Source: an uncultured Lachnospiraceae bacterium (lineage in GTDB: Bacteria; Bacillota; Clostridia; Lachnospirales; Lachnospiraceae). From it: a stretch of DNA of 37,825 nt. Below, in pieces: positions 23,313-30,002 of this stretch. Both the position numbers and the translations under genes were made by a program. The notes under the pieces are model-generated. The model saw only the letters and a program-made list of their open reading frames with translations. It did no database searches and was not told the origin of the DNA. The stretch is from positions 1 to 37,825 of the forward strand of contig CABUAW010000021.1 of the NCBI GenBank assembly GCA_902489645.1, written 5' to 3'. Numbering within the stretch: position 1 is the first letter of the stretch; the number at the start of each line of letters is the position of its first letter.

Positions 23313-24665
23313 ATGATGGAAGAAGGACACAAAATTAAAACGGTTGTTCCGGGCAGTATCGGTGAGGAATTGGAACTGGAGCCGGGAGACCGGGTTCTTT
23401 CGGTGAATAATCAGGAAATAGAAGATGTTTTTGATTACCACTATCTGATTAATGATGAATATATCGAATTAACAGTGATGAAAACCGATGGCGAAGAGTG
23501 GATTCTTGAAATTGAAAAGGATGCGGAAGAGGACCTGGGTATCGAATTTGAGTCCAGTCTCATGGATGATTATCATTCCTGTACCAATAAATGTATTTTC
23601 TGTTTCATTGACCAGCTTCCGAAGGGGATGCGCCCGACAATGTATTTTAAGGATGACGACTCAAGGCTTTCCTTTCTGCAGGGAAATTATATTACACTGA
23701 CAAATATGAAGGATAAAGATTTGGAGCGCATCATCAAATATAAATTGTCGCCGATTAACGTTTCCGTCCACACAACCAATCCCCAGCTTCGGTGTATGAT
23801 GCTTCATAATCGTTTTGCCGGCAAAATTATGGAACAAATGCAGAGGCTCTATGAGGCCGGCACCTTTATGAACGGACAGATAGTTCTATGTAAGGGCGTC
23901 AATGACGGCGATGAACTGAGAAAAACCATCGGCGACCTGGGTCAATTTCTGCCCTACATGGAAAGTCTTTCCGTCGTTCCCGTAGGTCTTTCCAATCACC
24001 GGGAGGGACTCTATCCGCTGGAGCCCTTCACACCGGAGGATGCCCGGGAGGTCCTCGGTATTATCCATGGATATCAGGAGATTTTTATGGAAGAATATGA
24101 CACGCATTTTGTCCACGCCAGCGACGAATGGTATATTCTGGCCGGAGAACCGCTTCCCGGGGAGGAAAACTATGACGGCTATGTCCAGTTGGAAAACGGC
24201 GTTGGGATGCTTCGCCTGCAGGAACGGGAATTTCATGACGCACTGAACGCGGACATCGATGAAGGCATATTAAATTCGGACAGCCGCTACAGGAAAGGCC
24301 ATTGTACGATTGCCACCGGAAAACTGGCCGGACCTTTTTTAAAAGAGCTTATCGGAGATTTAAATAAAATTTATCCGAATATTTCGGTGGATGTCGTCGA
24401 GGTGACCAATTACTTTTTCGGCCCGCAGATTACCGTATCCGGCCTGCTTACAGGACAGGATATTATTCATGCGTTAAAAGGCCGGAATCTGGGCGAACAG
24501 CTTCTGCTTCCGGTCAACGTACTGCGCAGCGGCGAGGACGTGCTTCTGGATGACGTCCATGTCACGGAGATTGAAAAAACTTTACAAGTTCCGATTCGTA
24601 TTGTACAATCAAACGGAAAAGACTTATATGATGCCCTGACCTTCCGGGAGGGCGAAAGAGTTTGA
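23313..24665 (+). CDS. DUF512 family protein, PDZ-like domain plus radical SAM-type Fe-S motif
   Basis: A 450-residue protein of unknown function. Residues about 1-75 look like a PDZ domain (VVPGSIGEELELEPGDRVLS.NNQEI). Then comes a CX3CX2C cluster, C90-TNK-C94-IF-C97, followed by FIDQLPKGMRPTMYFKDDDS and NYITLTN. These are the hallmarks of the DUF512 group, related to radical SAM enzymes and found beside der in many Clostridia. The C-terminal third contains the DUF512 domain (GTLAGP-like TGKLAGPFLKELIGDLN, TVSGLLTGQDIIHAL). A [4Fe-4S] cluster and SAM use are inferred, not shown. The start is ATG 23313 (or 23316) behind AGAGAGGA; other in-frame starts lie inside pgeF. Confidence 0.85.
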   Translation: MMEEGHKIKTVVPGSIGEELELEPGDRVLSVNNQEIEDVFDYHYLINDEYIELTVMKTDGEEWILEIEKDAEEDLGIEFESSLMDDYHSCTNKCIFCFIDQLPKGMRPTMYFKDDDSRLSFLQGNYITLTNMKDKDLERIIKYKLSPINVSVHTTNPQLRCMMLHNRFAGKIMEQMQRLYEAGTFMNGQIVLCKGVNDGDELRKTIGDLGQFLPYMESLSVVPVGLSNHREGLYPLEPFTPEDAREVLGIIHGYQEIFMEEYDTHFVHASDEWYILAGEPLPGEENYDGYVQLENGVGMLRLQEREFHDALNADIDEGILNSDSRYRKGHCTIATGKLAGPFLKELIGDLNKIYPNISVDVVEVTNYFFGPQITVSGLLTGQDIIHALKGRNLGEQLLLPVNVLRSGEDVLLDDVHVTEIEKTLQVPIRIVQSNGKDLYDALTFREGERV

Positions 24666-24687
24666 TGCAAAAAGGAGATTTATATAT

Positions 24688-26016
24688 ATGAGCAAACCAA
24701 TCGTGGCCATTGTCGGCCGACCAAATGTGGGCAAATCCACATTATTTAATGTCCTCGCCGGACGTAAAATATCTATTGTGAAAGATACGCCGGGTGTCAC
24801 CAGAGACCGCATTTACGCAGATGTTACCTGGCTGGACAAACAGTTTACAATGATTGATACGGGAGGTATCGAGCCGGAGAGTAAGGATTTAATTTTATCC
24901 AGTATGCGGGAACAGGCTGAAATCGCCATTGCCACTGCGGATGTTATTGTATTTGTCACCGATGTCCAGCAGGGAGTTATCGATGCGGACTATAAGGTTG
25001 CCGACATGCTCAGAAAATCGGGAAAACCGATTGTTTTGGCTGTCAACAAGGTCGATAGCTTTAAAAAATACGAGGCAGATATTTACGAGTTTTACAATCT
25101 GGGAATCGGAGACCCTTTCGGTATTTCCGCCGCCTCCCAGCTTGGTCTTGGAGATATGCTGGACGAGGTTATCCGGCATTTTCCTGACGGTTCCGCAGAA
25201 GAGGAAGAAGACGAGCGGCCGAGAATTGCCATTATCGGAAAACCGAATGTGGGAAAATCCTCCCTCATCAACAAGCTTTGCGGAAGCCAGCGTTCCATCG
25301 TTTCCAATATTGCCGGAACGACACGGGACGCCATCGATACCGTCGTTAAATTTAACGGTCAGGAATACGTCTTTATCGATACGGCCGGAATCCGTCGTAA
25401 AAGCAAAATTAAAGAAGATTTAGAGAGGTACAGTATTATCCGGGCCGTATCTGCCGTTGAACGGGCCAATATTGTCATTTTGATGATTGACGCGACGGAA
25501 GGCGTTACCGAACAGGATGCCAAAATTGCAGGAATCGCCCATGAGCGCGGCAAGGGCGTTATTATTGCCGTGAACAAGTGGGACGCCGTCGTCAAAAATG
25601 ACAAGACCATCTATGACTATACGAAAAAAATACGTGAAACCCTGGCTTATATGCCTTATGCCGAACTGATTTTTATTTCGGCCATGACCGGACAGCGGCT
25701 TACAAAGCTCTATGAATTGATGGATATGGTGATTCAGAATCATTCGATGAGAATAGGAACGGGCGTGCTGAATGAAATCATGGCGGAAGCCGTCGCGTTA
25801 AAACAGCCGCCGTCAGATAAGGGACGCCGCCTGAAATTGTACTATATTACCCAGGTGGCCGTAAAACCGCCAACCTTTGTTATTTTTGTCAATGACAAAG
25901 AATTGACCCACTTTTCCTATACACGATATATTGAAAATAAAATCCGCGAGGCCTTTGGTTTCCGCGGTACCCCGCTTAAATTTATTATTCGCGAGAGAAA
26001 GGATAAGGATAAATAG
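24688..26016 (+). CDS. der: Ribosome-assembly GTPase Der (EngA)
   Basis: A 442-residue GTPase with two tandem G domains, essential for 50S subunit maturation. G domain 1 has GRPNVGKST at about 9-17, DTGGI and NKVD. G domain 2 has GKPNVGKSS at about 182-190, DTAGIRRK and NKWD. The C-terminal KH-like domain closes with VKPPTFVIFVNDKELTHFSYTRYIENKIREAFGFRGTPLKFIIRER, typical of the family. AAAAAGGAGATTT precedes the ATG. It lies 22 bases after the DUF512 gene and 2 bases before plsY. Confidence 0.98.
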   Translation: MSKPIVAIVGRPNVGKSTLFNVLAGRKISIVKDTPGVTRDRIYADVTWLDKQFTMIDTGGIEPESKDLILSSMREQAEIAIATADVIVFVTDVQQGVIDADYKVADMLRKSGKPIVLAVNKVDSFKKYEADIYEFYNLGIGDPFGISAASQLGLGDMLDEVIRHFPDGSAEEEEDERPRIAIIGKPNVGKSSLINKLCGSQRSIVSNIAGTTRDAIDTVVKFNGQEYVFIDTAGIRRKSKIKEDLERYSIIRAVSAVERANIVILMIDATEGVTEQDAKIAGIAHERGKGVIIAVNKWDAVVKNDKTIYDYTKKIRETLAYMPYAELIFISAMTGQRLTKLYELMDMVIQNHSMRIGTGVLNEIMAEAVALKQPPSDKGRRLKLYYITQVAVKPPTFVIFVNDKELTHFSYTRYIENKIREAFGFRGTPLKFIIRERKDKDK

Positions 26017-26018
26017 AG

Positions 26019-26648
26019 ATGCTGAGAGATATCATTCTTTGCCTTTTCATCGGATACATTTTCGGGTGCTTCCAGACCGGCTATATTTACGGCCGGTGCC
26101 ACGGAATTGATATCCGCCAGTACGGCAGCGGAAATGCCGGAACAACAAACACATTGAGAGTTCTTGGAAAAAAAGCAGGATATATTACCTATCTTGGAGA
26201 TGCACTGAAAGCGATTATCGCCATATTGCTTGTAAAATATCTGGTTTATGGCCGTCTGCTCGTACCGGTTCTCACCTTCCAGCTCCTTTTGGCTTATACG
26301 GGACTTGGCGTCGCTCTCGGGCATAATTATCCCGTCTATCTGAAATTCAAAGGCGGAAAGGGGATTGCCGTAACTTCCGGGGTCATGCTTGCGCTGGATT
26401 TGAGAATTGGCCTGATTGGTATTATCGGGTTTTTGATTATTTTTTATGCGACGCGTTATGTCTCTGTCGGCTCACTTTACATGAGCCTGGCTTTTCCGGT
26501 CTGCGTCCTTATTTTCTATCCGGGACAGTGGCATTTATTCGGCGTCAGCGTCATATTCTGGCTGATGGCCTGGATGCGTCACCGGGAAAATATCAAACGG
26601 CTGATAAATGGTAATGAAAACCGGTTTGAACGCAAGAAAAAGAGCTAA
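26019..26648 (+). CDS. plsY: Glycerol-3-phosphate acyltransferase PlsY
   Basis: A 209-residue polytopic enzyme that transfers the acyl group from acyl-phosphate (made by PlsX) to glycerol 3-phosphate, giving lysophosphatidate. About five membrane helices are visible. The three active-site loops are present: QYGSGNAGTTNTLRVLGKKAG (motif 1), GHNYPVYLKFKGGKGIAVTSGV (motif 2) and RYVSVGSL (motif 3). The ATG at 26019 is 2 bases after der and lacks a strong RBS, so coupling is likely. gpsA, which often follows plsY in Firmicutes, is absent; an ABC importer with its own promoter follows instead. Confidence 0.95.
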   Translation: MLRDIILCLFIGYIFGCFQTGYIYGRCHGIDIRQYGSGNAGTTNTLRVLGKKAGYITYLGDALKAIIAILLVKYLVYGRLLVPVLTFQLLLAYTGLGVALGHNYPVYLKFKGGKGIAVTSGVMLALDLRIGLIGIIGFLIIFYATRYVSVGSLYMSLAFPVCVLIFYPGQWHLFGVSVIFWLMAWMRHRENIKRLINGNENRFERKKKS

Positions 26649-26653
26649 AAGAA

Positions 26654-26682
26654 TTGATTTTTTACCGTAAATCATTTATAAT
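26654..26682 (+). promoter_or_regulatory. Strong SigA promoter of the ABC importer operon
   Basis: TTGATT (26654-26659), 17-base spacer, perfect TATAAT (26677-26682). The start is expected near 26689, exactly at the foot of a hairpin. Confidence 0.82.
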
Positions 26683-26689
26683 TATAGGG

Positions 26690-26710
26690 AAGCGTTGCTT
26701 CAACGCTTTT
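26690..26710 (+). other. Hairpin at the 5' end of the importer mRNA
   Basis: AAGCGTTG (26690-26697) pairs with CAACGCTT (26701-26708), 3-base loop CTT, followed by TTTT (26707-26710). It could terminate plsY read-through, or cap and stabilise the importer mRNA, since it begins at the predicted transcription start. Confidence 0.6.
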
Positions 26711-26753
26711 GTGTATTGAAGTTTAAGTTTGAAAAGGAAAAGAGGATGAAAAC

Positions 26754-27767
26754 ATGAAAAAATCACTTGCATTTATTTTAGCGGGTGCCATGGTTGTCGC
26801 TTCCCTGACCGCATGTAGTTCAGGCACAAAGGAGACAACGACTGAGACGACAGCAGAAACTGCAGCAGAGACAACGGCTGAAACGACAGCGGCTGCAGAT
26901 GGAGAAACTTACAAAATCGGTGTGTTACAGTTAGTTGAACATGCTGCTCTGGATGCTTCCAATGAAGGCTTTGTAGCCGCTCTGGATGATTCCGGTATTT
27001 CTTATGAGATTGACCAGCAGAATGCTCAGAATGACCAGTCCGCATGTCAGACAATTGCCGAAAAATTAGTCAATGATGGCGATGACCTGATTCTTGCTAT
27101 CGGAACTCCGGCGGCACAGGCCGTAGCTGGTGTGACTACCGAGATTCCGATTGTTGGTACAGCCATCACAGATTTTGCAGCTTCCGGTTTGGTTGATTCA
27201 AACGAAGCGCCAGGCGGAAACGTTACCGGTTCCTCCGACTTAACACCGATTGAAGCTCAGATTAACCTGCTTCAGAAGGTGCTTCCGGATGCTAAAACCA
27301 TCGGCGTTCTTTACTGCTCCGCAGAAAGCAACTCCGATATTCAGCTGCAGATGACAAAAGAAGCCTGCGACGCAGCCGGTCTTACAGTTGTTGAATATTC
27401 CGTAGCAAGCTCCAACGAGATTCAGTCTGTTGTTGAATCTGCCGTTGGTAAGGTAGACTGCTTATACAGCTTCACAGATAACACAATTGCTGCCGGTATG
27501 AACACTGTATCCATGGTAGCTAATGAAAACAACCTTCCTGTTATTTGCGGTGAAGAGGGTATGGTTCAGGCTGGCGGACTTTGTACATACAGTATCGACT
27601 ACTATGAGTTGGGATACCTTGCAGGCCAGATGGCAGTTAAGATTCTTAAGGGCGAAGCTGACCCGGCCACAATGCCAATTGAATATTACCCAGAGGAGAA
27701 ATGTACTTTCGTAGGTAATGAAGAAACAGCAAAGGTATTGGGAATTGATATTTCCGGACTTGAATAA
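26754..27767 (+). CDS. ABC transporter substrate-binding lipoprotein (TrpX-like, PF04392 family)
   Basis: A 337-residue lipoprotein. The signal peptide MKKSLAFILAGAMVVASLTAC has a lipobox with Cys21 as the lipidated residue. A low-complexity Thr/Glu/Ala linker (about 25-48) follows. The mature domain starts TYKIGVLQLVEHAALDASNEGFVAALD and has the two-lobe periplasmic-binding fold of the ABC_sub_bind family (GTPAAQAVAG, NVTGSSDLTPIEAQI, AGMNTVSMVANENNLPVICGEEGMVQ). Streptococcal TrpX, a tryptophan-related importer component, belongs to this family, but the ligand here cannot be read from sequence. Codon use is that of a very highly expressed gene. A terminator between it and the permease would give excess binding protein. 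Confidence 0.9.
   Translation: MKKSLAFILAGAMVVASLTACSSGTKETTTETTAETAAETTAETTAAADGETYKIGVLQLVEHAALDASNEGFVAALDDSGISYEIDQQNAQNDQSACQTIAEKLVNDGDDLILAIGTPAAQAVAGVTTEIPIVGTAITDFAASGLVDSNEAPGGNVTGSSDLTPIEAQINLLQKVLPDAKTIGVLYCSAESNSDIQLQMTKEACDAAGLTVVEYSVASSNEIQSVVESAVGKVDCLYSFTDNTIAAGMNTVSMVANENNLPVICGEEGMVQAGGLCTYSIDYYELGYLAGQMAVKILKGEADPATMPIEYYPEEKCTFVGNEETAKVLGIDISGLE
26830..26900 (+). repeat. Low-complexity ACN/GAR repeat coding the Thr-Glu-Ala linker
   Basis: Degenerate tandem copies of a unit coding Glu-Thr-Thr-Ala (ETTAETAAETTAETTA). It forms the flexible spacer between the lipid anchor and the binding domain and may vary in length between strains. Confidence 0.7.
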
Positions 27768-27786
27768 TCAGCTAATTTAAAGTAAA

Positions 27787-27827
27787 CTCCGGCGAATATG
27801 TATTTCATATTTGCCGGGGCTATTTTT
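27787..27827 (+). terminator. Intra-operon terminator after the binding-protein gene
   Basis: CTCCGGCGAATATG (27787-27800) pairs with CATATTTGCCGGGG (27806-27819) with two G-T wobbles, 5-base loop, then CTATTTTTTT. It probably lets only part of transcription reach the permease and ATPase. Confidence 0.88.
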
Positions 27828-27866
27828 TTAGGTAAATAATATCCAAAGAAAAGGAGAGAAATACGC

Positions 27867-28793
27867 ATGAATATTGGTGGTATATTGCTGGCAATGCAGG
27901 GCGCCGTATCCCAGGGTATCCTATGGGGCGTTCTTGTACTTGGCGTCTATATTACATATAAGATTCTTGATATTGCGGATTTGACAGTCGACGGCAGTTT
28001 TGCTTTGGGCGGCTGCGTCTGTGCGACATTGGTCGTAACCCATGGTATGAATCCGGTACTGGCTCTGGTCCTTGCAGCTTTCGCCGGAATGATTGCGGGA
28101 GCAGTCACGGGACTTTTACATACAGCCTTTGATATACCTGCAATATTGGCAGGTATTTTGACACAGATTGCCTTATGGTCGATTAATCTTCGGATTATGG
28201 GAAAGAGTAATATTCCTTTACTTAAAACCGGAACCATTTTTTCAGGCTTCGTGGAAGCTACGGGTCTGAAATCTTCCCAGGCCTCCGGTCTGATAGGCAT
28301 TATTATTGCCGTGATAATTATTGCGGCTTTATATTGGTTTTTCGGTACTGAAATTGGTTCGGCCCTGCGTGCAACGGGTAATAATGAAGATATGATTCGT
28401 GCATTGGGCGTCAATACAAAAATAACGAAAATGATTGCCCTGATGTTGAGCAACGGCCTTGTCGGCCTTTCCGGCGGCCTTGTATGTCAGAGCCAGAAAT
28501 ATGCGGATATCGGTATGGGTACCGGTGCCATCGTCATCGGCCTGGCCGCCATTGTCATCGGTGATGTATTGATGGGAAAATTCCGCTCCTTCGCAAGCCG
28601 TTTGGCTTCGGCCATCGTTGGTTCTGTGGTTTACTTCCTGATTCGTGCCATCGTTCTCCAGCTTGGTATGGACGCCAACGATATGAAACTGTTGTCAGCA
28701 ATCATTGTTGCCCTTGCCCTCTGTATTCCTGTTTCTTTAAATAAATATCGTGCAAAACGTGCTTACTCGGAAGGAGGAGAAAAAGATGCTTAA
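27867..28793 (+). CDS. ABC transporter permease (TrpY-like, LivH/BPD_transp_2 family)
   Basis: A 308-residue membrane protein with about eight to nine hydrophobic helices. It has the branched-chain permease pattern: YKILDIADLTVDGSFALGGCV near the N-terminus, the AGAVTGLLHTAFDIPAILAGIL segment, and the cytoplasmic coupling loop GSALRATGNNEDMIRALGVNTKITKMIALMLSNGLVGLSGGL (the EAA-like motif of this family). It is the channel for the substrate bound by the lipoprotein at 26754. GAAAAGGAGAGAAATACGC precedes the ATG. The last 8 bases overlap the ATPase gene. Confidence 0.93.
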   Translation: MNIGGILLAMQGAVSQGILWGVLVLGVYITYKILDIADLTVDGSFALGGCVCATLVVTHGMNPVLALVLAAFAGMIAGAVTGLLHTAFDIPAILAGILTQIALWSINLRIMGKSNIPLLKTGTIFSGFVEATGLKSSQASGLIGIIIAVIIIAALYWFFGTEIGSALRATGNNEDMIRALGVNTKITKMIALMLSNGLVGLSGGLVCQSQKYADIGMGTGAIVIGLAAIVIGDVLMGKFRSFASRLASAIVGSVVYFLIRAIVLQLGMDANDMKLLSAIIVALALCIPVSLNKYRAKRAYSEGGEKDA

Positions 28794-29580
28794 AATCTCC
28801 AATGTCAGCAAGACGTTTAATATTGGAACTATTAATGAGAAGAAGGCTCTTCGAAGCATTAACCTTCACCTTGACCAGGAAGATTTTGTGACCATCATTG
28901 GCGGTAACGGCGCCGGAAAGTCCACCATGCTGAATATGGTTGCCGGCGTTTATCCGATTGACTCCGGTGTCATTACCTTGGATGGTGTTAATATCTCAAG
29001 ATTACCTGAATTTGCCCGTGCAAAATATCTGGGGCGTGTATTTCAGGACCCAATGCGCGGAACAGCCGCAGATATGGAAATCCAGGAAAATCTTGCCCTT
29101 GCTTTAAGACGCGGCCAGAGCCGCGGCCTTCGCTGGGGCATTTCCGCGGAAGAGAAGGAACAGTATAAAAAACTTCTTACCCGTCTGGACCTTGGCCTTG
29201 AAAACCGGCTTTCATCGAAGGTCGGCCTGCTTTCCGGCGGACAGCGTCAGGCGCTGACACTTTTAATGGCCACATTAAAGAAACCGAAGCTCCTTCTTCT
29301 GGATGAGCATACGGCCGCTCTGGACCCGAAAACGGCAAAAAAGGTTCTTGATATCACCGAAGAAATTATCAATCAGAATCACCTGACAGCGCTGATGGTT
29401 ACCCATAATATGAAAGATGCCATCCGCCTTGGCAACCGGCTCATTATGATGCATGAAGGACAGATTATCTATGATGTCCGCGGCGAGGAAAAACAAAATC
29501 TGGAAGTTGGCGACCTTCTGGAGAAGTTTGAACAGGCCAGCGGCGGCGAGTTTGCCAATGACCGTATGCTGCTTTCCTGA
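28786..29580 (+). CDS. ABC transporter ATP-binding protein (TrpZ-like)
   Basis: A 264-residue ABC ATPase that powers the adjacent permease. Walker A is GGNGAGKST (K45), the Q-loop is VFQDP, the signature is LLSGGQRQALTLLMATL, Walker B is LLLLDEHTAALD, and the H-loop is MVTHNM. The D-loop and Walker B have LLLDEHTAALDP, with the catalytic Glu present. The start ATG at 28786 has AAGGAGGA at 28771-28778; the in-frame reading from 28750 would begin inside the permease without an RBS. It closes the importer operon before the hairpin 29636-29680. Confidence 0.94.
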   Translation: MLKISNVSKTFNIGTINEKKALRSINLHLDQEDFVTIIGGNGAGKSTMLNMVAGVYPIDSGVITLDGVNISRLPEFARAKYLGRVFQDPMRGTAADMEIQENLALALRRGQSRGLRWGISAEEKEQYKKLLTRLDLGLENRLSSKVGLLSGGQRQALTLLMATLKKPKLLLLDEHTAALDPKTAKKVLDITEEIINQNHLTALMVTHNMKDAIRLGNRLIMMHEGQIIYDVRGEEKQNLEVGDLLEKFEQASGGEFANDRMLLS

Positions 29581-29635
29581 TTTCTTTATCTGTAGCCGGC
29601 GGCCGGTTGTAACTCTATGACAGGCATATTTTATC

Positions 29636-29680
29636 AATACCGTCGATATAATTTTTGTAAGATTGTATCGGCGGTGTTTT
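29636..29680 (+). terminator. Probable terminator of the importer operon
   Basis: 13-base arms 29636-29648 and 29666-29678 pair with two G-T wobbles around a 17-base loop, followed by TTTTAT. The right arm carries GCGGTG, the only RBS-like sequence of the next small gene. A TATAAT at 29647-29652 inside it has no good -35. Confidence 0.6.
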
Positions 29681-29681
29681 T

Positions 29682-29957
29682 ATGGATATGAATACACGGC
29701 GTGAAATTCAAAATATGCGTATACGCAGCGGGCGAATGACCAGAGACTATACAGACCATATTTCCGGCATTAGCCCGGGCATCTATTGTCTGTTCCGCTG
29801 CTTTCTGGCTCTGGCTTTTTTTGTGGCCGGTATCACTTTCCCAATGATTTCTGTCAGCCAGATTCCAAAGGAATTAACGGAAATACCGAAATATGTATCC
29901 GTAAACTATACAATTGAAGATGTGTCTGCCGTGATTGACAGTCTGGCAAATTACTAG
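29682..29957 (+). CDS. Hypothetical small single-pass membrane protein
   Basis: A 91-residue protein I do not recognise. Residues 1-33 are polar and basic (RREIQNMRIRSGRMTRDYTDH). Residues about 34-57 (IYCLFRCFLALAFFVAGITF) form one hydrophobic helix. The rest (QIPKELTEIPKYVSVNYTIEDVSAVIDSLANY) is probably extracytoplasmic by the positive-inside rule. Codon choice looks like that of its neighbours, which supports a real gene. The ATG at 29682 lies directly behind a terminator-like hairpin with only GCGGTG as RBS, so expression is uncertain. It ends 45 bases before the radical SAM gene and may be cotranscribed with it. Confidence 0.6.
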   Translation: MDMNTRREIQNMRIRSGRMTRDYTDHISGISPGIYCLFRCFLALAFFVAGITFPMISVSQIPKELTEIPKYVSVNYTIEDVSAVIDSLANY

Positions 29958-29972
29958 AGAATATGATATACT
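29944..29972 (+). promoter_or_regulatory. Possible extended -10 promoter of the radical SAM operon
   Basis: TGATATACT at 29964-29972 is a TGn-extended -10 (TATACT). The -35 (TGGCAA, 29944-29949) is weak. It lies across the 3' end of the small membrane-protein gene. Confidence 0.45.
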
Positions 29973-30002
29973 GGATGCAATGTGTAGAAAAAGGAGATTA
30001 CT

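Noticed and set aside
26683..26753. T-box or tryptophan riboswitch ahead of the TrpX-like gene
   Set aside because: The leader is only about 65 bases and lacks the T-box sequence and specifier stem.
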